From positions 14,586,001 through 14,650,000 of the forward strand of contig JARHVA010000001.1 of the NCBI GenBank assembly GCA_037957365.1: a DNA stretch of 64,000 bases, read 5' to 3'. Below the pieces are notes generated by a model. That model had not been told where the DNA came from and ran no database searches. It was given only the letters and a program-made list of their open reading frames with translations. Shown here piece after piece: positions 1 to 10,735 of the stretch; positions within the stretch are counted from its first letter, which is position 1; each line of letters starts with the position of its first letter. Source of the stretch: Torreya grandis (Eukaryota > Streptophyta > Pinopsida > Cupressales > Taxaceae). A program made the translations under genes and the position numbers.

Positions 1-264
1 ACGCAAGCTTGAGTCCACGACTCAAACTTATCATGCAAACACTCGCTTTTGTCCTCAAAAATCGCTTTCTGGACACGCAGGTAATCGACGTCGGTTCCTG
101 CCTGTTCGCCTGTGACCGTCGCCGGCCGACCCTATTGCCGACGTCGGCGCCTTTGTAACTGCAACTGACCGACGTCGGTCGCTCCTGACCGACGCTGGCG
201 TCTGTGTAGACCCGAACTTGTTTTGTATGCTCCTTGGTGAAGCTTTTAGCTCCACACCCTAACA
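1..264 (-). repeat. Start of a copia LTR, cut by the window edge
   Basis: Read on the minus strand, the segment starts TGTTAGGGTGTGGAGCTAAA at 264. This nearly matches the start of the complete copia LTR at 19286, so both belong to one family. It then holds several copies of a CpG-rich palindrome, for example ACCGACGTCGGT at 168-179 and GCCGACGTCGGC at 137-148. The rest of the LTR lies left of the window. No pol sequence adjoins it, so whether it is a solo LTR or part of a longer element cannot be told. Confidence 0.75.
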
Positions 265-963
265 TGAGTCATGTAAAAAGAGAAAACTAAAATAAATACA
301 AAGTAAACATATTAAATCAACTATTACCTAATCATGAAAGCATCTGAGTATATAGTTCTCAATACCATAATATTACTATAAAAATTAGATATATGTACAT
401 TTATGCATGCCAATATCATCATATAATACTCATGTACCGAATCAACAATGGAATTAAAACAAATACGCAAAACATTTTTTATTTTACTCATCAAATAGCT
501 AAATCGATCAATCCAATGTTTGTTTAAAAGTTATCGCTTAATTATAAGGAGTGGAACATGATGTAACAACCACTAAAGATCATTAAATGCACCAACAGTG
601 TCTAATTTAAACCAATAATCTTTAAGTGCATACAAATCATAAAAACATGCAATTTAATGACTAATAAATGTCCAAAGTCCATTTTTAGGTGTCTACAATT
701 GGTAATATTTATTTTTGTATTGTTTTCACATCCCTTTGGTTTTCTAGTAGTTACAGGTTGAACTAGTGCCCTATTTGCACTTTATTTGGAATATACTCGT
801 GTACTTGCACCTTATGCTCTCTTGTTTTAGGTATTATTTTTTCCTTTAAAATTTCCTTATGAAATACCTCTTATTGAACTTATTCTTTTGTAAATTTTGT
901 TGATATCCCTTTTCATTTTAATAACTTGTCTTCATGCATAAAATTCAAACATAGATGCAAAGT
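265..963. other. AT-rich stretch, nothing recognised
   Basis: This stretch lies between the copia LTR end and the protease remnant. It has no open frame of note, repeat pair or RNA gene that I can see. It may be internal sequence of the same old gypsy element as the protease, but no motif proves it. Confidence 0.4.
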
Positions 964-1250
964 TTAAGGAATTGCTTTCATTTGATGTATCCAAGGTCTA
1001 CCAAGTAACACATTGTAAGATCTAATATTGGGTACCACATGGAATAAGATATGAATTATATTTGGACCCACTATAATAGTTAAGGTAATATAACTCAGAA
1101 GCTTTATACTAATACCATCATATCTTACAATAACTATCAAAGTGCATGCTAAATGATTTATGTTAAGTCTAATATTATAGATAAATTCCTCGGTACACAT
1201 GTTTAAGCTTGAGCCATTATTAATCCTTATTTGATCATTTTCCTTACCAT
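964..1250 (-). pseudogene. Ty3/gypsy aspartic protease remnant
   Basis: The minus-strand reading ends in YNVLLGRPWIHQMKAIP. This is the conserved C-terminal block of plant Ty3/gypsy proteases, normally [YF]N-LLGRPWIH followed by an A-[IV]PS segment. About 78 codons are open from an internal Met at 1200, with an Ile/Val-rich stretch before the block as expected for the protease fold. The catalytic D-S/T-G is not visible in the open part. It is not part of element C, whose LTR begins at 1907. It belongs to an older gypsy insertion, otherwise unrecognisable here. The domain call is good; the lineage is not resolved. Confidence 0.7.
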
Positions 1251-1269
1251 ATAAAAATTATAAGAGATT

Positions 1270-1882
1270 AATATTATCTAGGTTCACTTATCCTAAGTTG
1301 TTTAGGTCAATTTTAGGATAATCCTAAGTCTATTTTAGTTGTGCATTTATCAAGGCTAATCTAAGTCACTTTATCCTGAATTTATGAGGTGTCACACCTC
1401 TTTTGTCCTTTGTAGGGAATATTGGAGTTACATTCATGTGTAACTTACTCCACACTTGTCACACACACCCCCTCACCTCATGGAGATTAGGGACATTTGG
1501 CACACACTAAGAAGGTTGTGTAAGTCATAGTGAGATTCCTTGTAACTTTGTCTTCCTTCATCTAGCTCTTTTTTTTTTAGCTATCCTCTCTCATTTTTCT
1601 CACTTGCTTATGATCATCTTGAGATGTTTTTTTATTATCATTATTATTTCTCCTTCTCTTGAATTACATTAAAAATTATACTTGGAGATTTATAATTTGT
1701 AAGACTTCTAATAGATGTGGGGTTTTTCTCCATTTGACAGTTCTCCCACTTAAGAAATATTGTCTCTCATATTTGTGATTCACTTTTTATTAGTGTAATA
1801 TTATTTTGTTTACATTCATTAGTTTATTTTTTTTAATGTTAATCTATCAATCTTGGCATAAATCTCAACATGGTAATAAGTC
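1270..1882 (+). repeat. 3' part of an LTR with decayed initiator-Met primer site
   Basis: The plus strand ends in CTCAACA (1864-1870), directly followed by TGGTAATAAGTC at 1871. That resembles the common primer site TGGTATCAGAGC with several changes. Upstream, a T-rich tract and a 'ggggtttttctcc...ctcccac' block look like the R/U5 part of a plant LTR. The left border is not defined; 1270 is a guess from a change in sequence texture. Element C starts only 25 bases after the primer-site-like sequence. Confidence 0.45.
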
Positions 1883-3121
1883 ATATTTCTTGTTTAACAT
1901 TGAAATTATTATCATGCCCAAAATTTGGTATCAAGTAGCACCTATGAGAATAGGTGCTTGGAAGAGACTTAGTTGACAATAAGGGACTGACATCCTCTCA
2001 TTTTAGGATTGTTATTATGGAAATCTAGGGTATGAAATGTAGGTATTGGGCTCCATGATGCAACTTACTTGGAATATATCTCCAATAGATGCAATTCTAC
2101 CACTAGAGGCTCACTATCTGATTTGAAAAAAGAGGTTCTAGTTCACTTATCTAATCTAGTTTAATAGATTTTTATCTTGGAGTGCTAATGGGTTTCATTT
2201 CACCAATTTTTAAATGACTGGTGAAGGGTTGATTGACTCCAAAACAAACATAAAAGAGAGGGTAAGGTAAGGCAAATAAGAGGTTCCCAGTCCACAAAAG
2301 ACGTCGATGCTTTTAAACTGAGGGCGTGCCCAACTACAATTATACCACTATTTACTAAGTTTCATGAAAGGCTTAGACTCTTAGTCACACATGGAGTGAG
2401 TTTGGGAAAATGAAAGAATGCTTAATTTTCAAGTACTTCACCAAAGATAAACACATGAAAGGGAGTCTATAGTAAACTAACACACATGACCCTCCAAACA
2501 ACTTTACAACTCCAAGCACACAAACTTAATGAGTGTTCTATAAAAATTGAGAAGAAGCTACAAATGAATGAAAATTGCATGAGCACAATCTAATTACTAC
2601 ATTTATTATCCATAAAAGAACACATTATCAATTATCTAGCGCTAGTATCACTTCACAAAATAGGAATTAGTGGACAATATCCATGAATGCAAAACAAAGT
2701 TTAATTGAAAGCTTAAAATACCATTAATTCAAAGGAGTGTTATGTATGAAAATGCTGAGACAATAATGTAAACTACAATATATAGGAGGATGGGATTCAT
2801 ATCCTAGTAGCACAAGATTCTCATCCCTAGCCATTATGGCATTAAAGTTTATTACAATTGCCTTCATCAGACTATTCCTTTTATCCCCACAAAAACTTCC
2901 CTCAAGCCCACTAAGAAAAAATACTAAAGATCCTAAGGCAGACCACTTTCCAATTTCCTAGGGTGTGCCTCCTCAATTGCCAATATGGCCACCACTAGGT
3001 TGAACTCCTGATCTAGCTTGTCAAGGTTCATAGGTGGCTCTCGAAAGTTCACCTAAGCTTGGACCAACAATCACTCATGGACTTAGATTGGGCCCTTTAA
3101 GGAAACCATCACCTTGGATAA

Positions 3122-3534
3122 CTAATTGATGATAGCCATTGACTTTGTTGATAATTTCAGAATCACTTTAGCCCTATCCCTATTGGATTTTACCACTTTC
3201 ATCCACATGACTTGGTCGAATTGGGATAGGTGGATCTCAAATTTCTCTTTGTCTAGTATGGTGTTGTCTGGGTGGAATAAAATAGTGATGTTGACTCTTT
3301 GAAATAGGTCAACATCTACTCCTTTCTCTTTTCCAAAGACTCGATCACTATTTGCATCATAACCAACCAATCCTTAATTGAAGTCCTCATACTCCCAACA
3401 TAAGCTTGGTGGAGGTTTAGGTCCACTAGAGGCATGAGATTAAGCTCCAGGAACATGCCCTTATGAAGAAACACAATGAGATTCTTGCATTTACTATCCA
3501 TGTGTGTAACCCTACCAAATATGTTTGAGTGCAC
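3122..3534 (-). pseudogene. Unknown protein frame inside the left C LTR
   Basis: Two overlapping open frames, 3316-3534 and 3122-3370, appear to be halves of one frameshifted coding region. The first contains KGMFLELNLMPLVDLNLHQA; the second contains EKFEIHLSQFDQVMWMKVVK. The right LTR encodes close relatives at about 62080-62400 (KGMFLELKLMPLLDQNLY and EEFEIHLAPFSQIM) with more stops. The product is charged and soluble-looking, with no motif I recognise. Since LTRs are copied from one template at insertion, finding it in both shows it existed in the parent element, not that it is selected. It could be part of an element-specific extra ORF such as those reported upstream of gag in Ogre elements. 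Confidence 0.5.
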
Positions 3535-3958
3535 TGGAGGTGGTCTTTGCTCATGGACAAGGTTCTAGTCACCTTTCCAAGATTGTAAATAGTTATGCAA
3601 GGGTTTTCATAACTCGACCAATCATCCCCATCAAGAAAGTTATCCTTATATGTGACCCAAGTACTCTAACTTGCTCTTTCATGTCTTCCACAATCTTCTT
3701 AGACAGATCATTGATAGCTCAAATCACTGATAAATGGTATTTGGCCACTTTCTTCTCCTTATTGGGTGTCCTCATTTTGGTGAAGGAGAAGAGGTTGTGC
3801 TTAGTTTTCCATACCACTGGGTCCCATTCCTAAGTGAAATTTTATGTAAAATATCTCTTCATACTCCCAATTTCTTTATCAAATTCCCATTAGATCTTTG
3901 AGTCACCTTGATAGACCATTTTTGATCTCTTTGTTTTGGTAGGTGCTAGGTTCCTGAC

Positions 3959-4165
3959 TTAGCTTGGGCCTATAGTAACTCCCAAGTTAGTGAAAGAGGA
4001 TGAAGGCAGGGTGGCAAAGGTAGAGGTAAATGGTGGAGGCCTAGGAGGAGGAAGAATGGATGAAGAGGAAGGAATAAAGGAGTTGAGGATGAGGGGGTAT
4101 GGGAGTGAATAGAGGAGGGATGAATGGGGATCCCCACGAGAACAATTAGGCATGTCATTGGTCAT
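3959..4165 (-). pseudogene. Ser/Pro-rich frame in left C LTR
   Basis: This is an open minus frame of 68 codons, rich in Ser, Pro and Leu (for example IPSSSSILPPPRPPPFTS). The right LTR holds the equivalent at 62860-63074, also open. It lies downstream, in the minus sense, of the Thr/Pro-rich frame that is intact at 63168-63731. The two could be pieces of one low-complexity protein. No family is recognised, and low-complexity pyrimidine-rich DNA could also give such frames by chance. Confidence 0.35.
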
Positions 4166-4287
4166 GGGTCATGTTAATATGTGGACCAAGACACCTATGA
4201 ATGTGGTGTTTAATAAGAATGATGAAATGAACTAGTTAAAGTTGACTATTTGAAGGCTCATGGTGATAGAAAAGGAGGAGTGGGGAG

Positions 4288-4850
4288 CAATGGGAGGGGC
4301 AAGTTGAATAAAAGGTTGAGAGGGAGCTACCTTTTACCTTTTGTTGAGTATTTTTCTTGGATCAGCTAGAGCTATGGTTATGGTTGAAGGAACTTTGGTG
4401 GAAACTAGAACCTAAACTAGGGACACAACAAAAGTTATGTTTTTGTTCTTCTTAGGTGTCATGCCTAGATCACTCTATGCCACAATAATTGGAGCCATGG
4501 TGGCAACTGTTATTGAAGCACCATGTGGAGTTGGAGGAGTAATAGGTGTTGTGAAGTTAAGAGTCACTTAAACTATGCATATGAGTGCACTTGTCACTGA
4601 GTTGGCCATTAGGATGGTTGAGGTGGGGATACTGGGAGGTGTTCATGTTAGAGGCATAGCTAATGGAGTTGTTGATGTGGCAACCACAATATATGATTTT
4701 ACTATGAAGTTGGGAGCCACTAGGATTTGAGATCTTCTCAAAATTTCAAAAGTTACTTGAATTGAGATGGATACTAGGGGGATAAGGGCCATGTAACTAA
4801 GACTCTTAGAGACCAAACACTATCCATGGGGATTCATGCAGGTGGAATAG
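4288..4850 (-). pseudogene. Broken left-LTR copy of the Thr/Pro-rich ORF
   Basis: In one minus frame this reads as a relative of the open frame at 63168-63731, sharing for example LGMTPKKNKN against LGMMPKKNKN, and P-S/P-TIT blocks. At least four in-frame stops interrupt it. It therefore decayed after insertion, while the right-hand copy stayed open. Confidence 0.5.
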
Positions 4851-5090
4851 GTTGAGTGGAGAAGAATTGAGAAGTAAGAACATTGAACATGGCTTAGATA
4901 AGGGTACTTAATTGAATCAGGGAGTGGGTACAATAAGAATCAGGGGAGGCCTCATTATAATAGGCATGGTAGGAATAGGGAATCCTAGGGGTGGTCCCAT
5001 GGGTTGTCAAGGGATGGTGGCAGTGGGGGAAGGAATTTCTATTGGCAACTCTTATTGGTCATGTCCTAAGATCATTTTAGGGCTACTATC

Positions 5091-6829
5091 AATGTCAAAA
5101 TGTAACACTTTCACTACCTATATTTGATTATCCTGTGGAAGTGGAGGTGGTAGAGCCAGAGCCAAGATTGGGGGAGGCAAAACCTATGGAGTTGAAGGTA
5201 CTAGGGCCCCTTATATGATTATCTTAGAAATATAGGGAGTGGTTGCTTGGACATTATCTCTCAGTTAAATTAACACAAGCCCCAAGGATGGTTGTGGTGG
5301 ACGCAATTACACTGGAAGATATTATGGAGGTGGCATTGACCTTTATTTAGGGACTAGTTTAGATTGGGCCCACTTTACTTTCTTTTTTACTACTTTCACC
5401 CGTGCTAGTACTTTAACATCATTTGATAAATTGGGATGAATATTGATATGTGATATTGAGTTAGGCCATGTACTTCACCACATGGGCACTAATAACCCCA
5501 TGGAGAACCCATTCTCTATGCTTCCCTTCCCAACGTAGAAATTCCTATTATACACCATCTTCCACAATGAAGGCATATTCTTGTATTCATGATGGCAAAT
5601 GAAAATTGGGAAGTCTGGACATGCCTTCTAAAAATAATCAAGTGAGTAACCCATGACACCCTAACCAATTGATAAGTAATTATTGTCAATCAGACTAGCA
5701 CCCTTGTGAAGGTAATTTTAGGCCTTCATGGTCTGTTGAAACATGGAAACAATCCTAGGCTGTGGGTGACCTAATCAGTTGATTTAATCTCTAGATTATA
5801 AGGGCTAGCTCCCTTTGGTGTATCAAAAAGGACCTTTTCTCTATTCTACAAACTAATAGGAAAAGAGAGAGAAACTCAAATCGAAATCCTATCTAATGAT
5901 GGTGATACACCTATATTTTTTGATTAATCCACTCAATTAGAGCTCTTAAAACACTGATTTAGATAAGAAGGCTAAACTTTCAACTCCAATTGACCAATAT
6001 GCATAAGTATTTCATGAAATGGTTTGATCTAGTAACTAAAACTTGAGGGAAATGAAAGAATAGGCCTGATTGAAGGCACTAATTAGCCACTTGCATCCAC
6101 TAAAATTCTAGCCAAAAGACACTTAAACACGTATAATGACCTGCATAATTTGACTAGCTAGTAACTATGTAAGAATCAAGACTTGGCAAGGAAGAAAACT
6201 CTATCACTTATGCAAATCAATGACATAAATATACTATACCAATAGCTGAAATCTAAAAATAACAGTCCTTTTATTAGTCTGAAAAAAGGTTAGAACTCAA
6301 TCTTTGGAAATTTTTTGTCTTGCCAAAAGAGGGATCCAATTCAAGGCTAAAAAATTAACTTATGTAGAAAAATACATAACAGCCAATAGGTTGGCGTTGA
6401 AAATAGAAGAAGAAGACAACTCTTTCATTAGCCCAAGTCCAATTTCTATTATGCCAAGATAACAAAGCCTTTTAAATTTGTCCTTTCTTGTCTTTTATCA
6501 TACATGAAAATCCTTTGGCATTGAAAAATAGATGATGGGCTCAAACTTGGACTAATCTACCTCATACATGATATTCATGACCACCTCTAAAAATAGAACT
6601 CTTCTTGAGCTATTGGAAAGTTTGAAAGTCTTCTCTTTACATAAAAACAATGCTAATGCCAAACTTAGAATTCTATTTGAACTATTGGAACATTTGAAAA
6701 CCTTGGAACCAATAAGATTTCATGCATGTAAATCACATTAAGCTCTCCAACATTAAATAACTCGAGTCCTTCATGCAAATGAGTCTCTATCTTTAGAACT
6801 GAAGGTGTCATGCTAAAACGATTACACCA
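5091..6829. other. Element C interior or LTR remainder, no domain seen
   Basis: This stretch lies right of the part of the left LTR that can be paired inside the window. Some of it is probably still LTR, some the 3' untranslated tail of C. I find no polypurine tract that clearly marks the border, no long open frame with a motif and no RNA gene. A pyrimidine run at about 6960-6976 (a polypurine run on the minus strand) is one candidate border, but no matching CA end precedes it. Confidence 0.4.
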
Positions 6830-8300
6830 GGATGTGTCTAATCCTACTTGGACCACTTTGCATGAAAAACCCTTTAATCTATCTATATTCATTATTGGCA
6901 TCTTTCACTTTATCTAGCTCTTCGTTACTATGCATGTTCATTGGCTATTTATCTATATCTTTTCCCCCTTGCATGTATTTGTCTTGGGTTTGTTCTTGTG
7001 GACCTTTTCATCTCCTTTCTTTGTCTTTTTTCATTGGCCTTCTAAATTCTATCAGTCATTTTCCCATGGACAAATTATCCACGATAATTTTCTCAGACTT
7101 CTCTCTTCGTCTCGTTCTCTTTATTTCATTTAGACAAAAAGTTTGAAGGAAACTTTCCCCTGGATCTTTGTCTCTTGCTCAAAATTTCACTTGGCAAACC
7201 TTCTGAAGGAATTCCTTTGGATAATTTGTCTAAAGAAATTCCTTCAAAATTCTCTTCCACTTGAATTTTTTTCACTTTCCTACAGACAAATTATCCATAG
7301 GAATTCGAGTCCTTGTCTTTATCATTACCTATGGGTTATCTCTCTTGGAAAGTCTTCTAAAGGAATTCTTTCAGATAATTTGTATAAAGGAATTCCTTCG
7401 ATCTTCTTGCCATGACCTTTATCTTCCTTTAGATAAAAAGTTCAAAGGAATGGTTGTGTCCTTCCTTTCCTTGTAGTGACTTTCTCGAAGGGCACATACC
7501 ATTTGGGATTCATGTAATGAACCTTCTCAAAGGGCACATACCCTTTAGGATTCTTATCAATGTCCTTTTTCGAAGGGCACATACCCTTTGGGTTTTTTTT
7601 AAAGGTTTTTTCCCTTTGAATTATCTTTCTCCCTTGGAAAGTCTTCTAAAAGAATTCTTTCAGACAAAGTGTTTGAAGGAATTCCTTTGAACTTTTTGTC
7701 CTTGCCCTTCAAGCTTATAATATGGTCCTTCGACATTCTTGTGATGAAATTTATCAAAGGGTTGGTACCCTTCAAGATTTATAAAGTGTCCTTGTTGCTC
7801 CAAATGAGCCTTAAAAAATCTTTGAATGCCCCTCGGATCTTTTGAAATTGACTTTCCCAAAGGGAAAGTGCCCTTTGGGCTTTTCAAAATGGTCCCTTGG
7901 ATTTTCTGTTTGGAACCTTCCTAAATGGTAGATACCCTTTGGGATCTATATAATGGACCTTGGCATTTGAAATAGCCCTTTGCATTGGAAAGTGCCCTTC
8001 GAGCTTTCTAGAAATGGTGTGTGCATCCCTTTTGAAGGGCAAATACCCCTCAAAATTATTGAAAACATCCTTTTCCTTTGATAAATGCCCTTCAAGCTTC
8101 ATGAAAAGAACTGTTCAACATTTGAAATAGCCCTTTGAGCTTTTGTAAATTACCCCTCAAACTTTTTACAATGCCCTTTCCAAAAGGTAAGAGACCTTCA
8201 GGTTATTGTAAAGGACCATTTTGGCTTGAACAATTCCTTCGAAGAAAATGTTCGAAGGAATTCTATCCTCAAAATTCTTGTGAAAATGCAAAGTTTTATT
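6830..8300. repeat. Degenerate minisatellite zone in the C tail (AAGGG.../GAAGGAATTCCTTC units)
   Basis: Short related units recur across this zone. The clearest run is at 7480-7600, where 'aagggcacatacc(c/a)tttggg' appears three times about 42-45 bases apart. Palindromic GAAGGAATTCCTT-like segments recur near 7205, 7365, 7390 and 7675, and 'cccttcaagctt'-type units recur to about 8300. Tandem repeats between integrase and the 3' LTR are a known trait of Ogre-type elements, which fits the position. Small open frames here are low-complexity by-products. Confidence 0.6.
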
Positions 8301-8827
8301 CTTGTCTTCTTTTGAACTACTCCAAACAACGTAAACCTTCCTATGGGGCAAAATTTTCAACAATAATCTCTTACTCTACGAGGTGATTTGGGACTTACTA
8401 GGGTAAAAGGAGAGAGGATTATTAGATGCCCTCTACCCAGATGATGGTGTGATCCCTATATTACTAGTAAGCTCCTATGAGAAATAGTGTCCTCCTTATC
8501 TTGTCTAAGAATCATGGCATGGCCTCTCATTAATGGTCATGTAGATCATAGGGTAGGAGGACTCATAAATGTCCTAGATGTGGTTCCTATAGTGGTGCAC
8601 GTACAACTTATAAAAGACCATGTGAACCATAGAGTTAGAATGGGTCCATGGTGGAAACACAAAAGGCTTAAACGTGAGGTTGGTGTAGACTACATCCATA
8701 AGATGACTCATCATATAAAATTATACACCTCCTCTGGCCTCATGAAACCCTTGACTAGGTTGAAATTAATGAGGCTTCCAAGGTCTAGGATTTTCTTTCC
8801 TTTGAGGATGATGCTTAGCAGGGGCAC

Positions 8828-9442
8828 CTACAGGATGTTCACATATATGATATTGTTAGCTCCAAATAAGTGATTCAACAAGTGCATCAAAATACTAACT
8901 CCTTCCTTGAAGGTGTGGATGGAATAAGCATTTATGTCATCCTTTTTGGTCCATCGATTTGGATCAACAACCCAATCTTGGAGAACCCCATATATTTCAT
9001 GTGTATCAGTCCATGCATCTACTATGTTCTGGTCATAAACCAAAATGTACTCTAGGAGATTGTAGTACTACTTGAAGTTAGCTCTAGAAATGTCCATAAT
9101 TTTATTCTAAGATCCCACAGAGTATACTAGGTCCTGGGCAACATTGTACACATGCATGAAGTTTCATGTTACCGAAAAGATCGACACATGGGAATACTTA
9201 TGGCTTGGATACATATTTGTGCAACCCTGATTCCCTATGGGTGCAAGCTCGTCAAAGAGCTTGGTCTCATCCTCATCATCATATGAGGTGGGATTTTGTA
9301 CATCTTGAATTGCCTTAAACACTTTGTTGTAATTCAATAAATGAGCCAGGGCCAATGAGAAGGTGATATCTCTGAATTCATGTTTAGGTCTAGAGTTGGA
9401 AGATGATATGATCATAGATGAGAGTTGGGATCTACTTAACAC
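8828..9442 (-). pseudogene. Unidentified decayed coding region in the C tail
   Basis: Two minus-strand open stretches, 9164-9442 (92 codons) and 8828-9043 (71 codons), sit in series. The second reads like a folded protein (DWVVDPNRWTKKDDINAYSI, then an aliphatic helix-like LMHLLNHLFG). The first has an acidic patch (YDDEDETKLFDE). Composition is not low-complexity, unlike the repeats on either side. I do not recognise the family. The position after integrase is where some plant gypsy elements carry an extra ORF, but no transmembrane or other diagnostic feature supports an env-like role. The frame is broken between the two parts. Confidence 0.35.
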
Positions 9443-10169
9443 ATAATTATAGGCCTAAGGGAAGCAATGAAAGCTCAAGAAGGAGTTAAAAGGGAAGGAT
9501 TCTTGGGAGTTGGGAGTGGTAATGGTAAATCAGATTGAATTCAAGACATATAAGGCTCCACAAAGATCCCCTACATTAATGGTCTTTGGAGGCTCATTTT
9601 GTGTGAGTTCAAATTTGAGTTCATGGTACATTCCACTCAATCATTTCTTGATCTAGAATTCACTCAAAAGAATTTTGAAAATGCACTCCTAGTTTATATT
9701 TGATGATGGTGAGGGGATGCTTATAAGTTGTTGAATTAAATCCCAGTTACCCAAATTGATTAATGTGATGGCATGGTGGGCACACACCTATTTCAACCCC
9801 TGTGGCACCTTAAGTATCCTTCAGTTTGGCCACATGTCCTCTATTGGTTGGGCACCTTCTATTTGGGATATGCCAACTAGGCACAAGTAGGGTGTTACTC
9901 TCTTACCTTTTTTCATACTAGAGTCAAGCACTTGGACCTACTAAGTACACATGACACTACTATTGGCTTATAGCTCAACTTGTACCTTTATTTTCCTTAT
10001 CTTGGATATTTCAAACCATTTTTCCATTTGGCATACATAAGTGACACATGACACTTTATGATTACTTATAAGATCTAACTATACTTTGTTTATAGCTCAA
10101 TTGGCAGACTTTAGGCCCTTTCACTCATTTTTTAAAAAAAAGTGACACATGACATCCTATGGTTAGTCA
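9443..10169. other. C tail, no domain seen
   Basis: AT-rich sequence with many stops. I see loosely repeated phrases such as 'gtgacacatgacac' (about 10040 and 10141), but no clear unit, gene or border. Confidence 0.35.
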
Positions 10170-10735
10170 GGATCTCTTGGGGCTCTAACAACTATGATGC
10201 CTTCGAGAGACTAACCAGGATAATAGTTTCCATGTGGAGTCTTCTCATTCATCTAGATCTCTTAGGGATTTGACTCCTTTAGGAGACTAATAATTTACAC
10301 ATGGTAACTTCTCATTCATCAAGCTCTTTTAGGGCTTTGACAACTCTGATGCCTTAGAGAGACTAACAAGTTTGATAGCTTCCACATGGTAACTTCTCAT
10401 TCATCAGGTTATGACAACTTTGACACCTTCAAGAGACTCATAAGTATGATGGTTCCACCTAGCATCTTCTCATTTATTAAGCTCTCTCAGAGCTTTGACA
10501 ACTCTAAGGCATCTAAGAGACTGACAAACCTGATAAGTTCCATGTGGTAACTTCTCATTCATCAGGGTTTCCTAGGGATTTGACATATATGATGCCTTCA
10601 GAAGACTAACAATTTTGATAGGTTCCACATGGTAGCTTCTCATTTATAGGGCTCTCTCAGGTTTTTGACACCTCTGGGAGACTGGTCAATCTGACAGGTT
10701 TCATGTGGCAACTTCTCATTCGTTAGGATCCCACA
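10170..10735. repeat. Tandem repeat array, about 7 units of 68-85 bp
   Basis: The anchor CTTCTCATT recurs at 10241, 10309, 10393, 10466, 10551, 10636 and 10712. Each unit also holds 'gctctctcagggctttgacaactctgatgcc'-like text and 'agagactaacaa', with a 'tccacatggtaa' end. Unit length varies (68, 84, 73, 85, 85, 76), so it is not a conserved coding repeat. It lies between integrase and the 3' LTR of C, as expected for Ogre-type minisatellites. Confidence 0.8.

Larger units (their letters stand above)
1907..5090 (-). repeat. Element C 3' LTR (left copy), right border unresolved
   Basis: From 1907 to about 5090 this aligns by eye with 60804 to 64000 along its whole length, with scattered substitutions and small indels. 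The left border is set by TATTATCATGCC at 1907, matching TGTTGTCATGCC at 60804, which adjoins the primer-site region. The LTR must extend right of 5090, because the other copy runs off the window; I could not place its end. It encodes decayed open frames on the minus strand. Confidence 0.75.

Noticed and set aside
7480..7610. Regular repeats with spacers resembling a CRISPR array
   Set aside because: Units are imperfect, spacers are related to each other, there are no cas genes, and the setting is a plant retrotransposon.
6832..7690. Several plus-strand hydrophobic frames suggesting membrane proteins
   Set aside because: They come from T-rich minisatellite sequence; Phe/Leu/Ser-rich products are expected from composition.
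8487..8873. 128-codon plus-strand open frame
   Set aside because: It is the antisense of the C tail, has no recognisable motif, and its product looks like chance translation.
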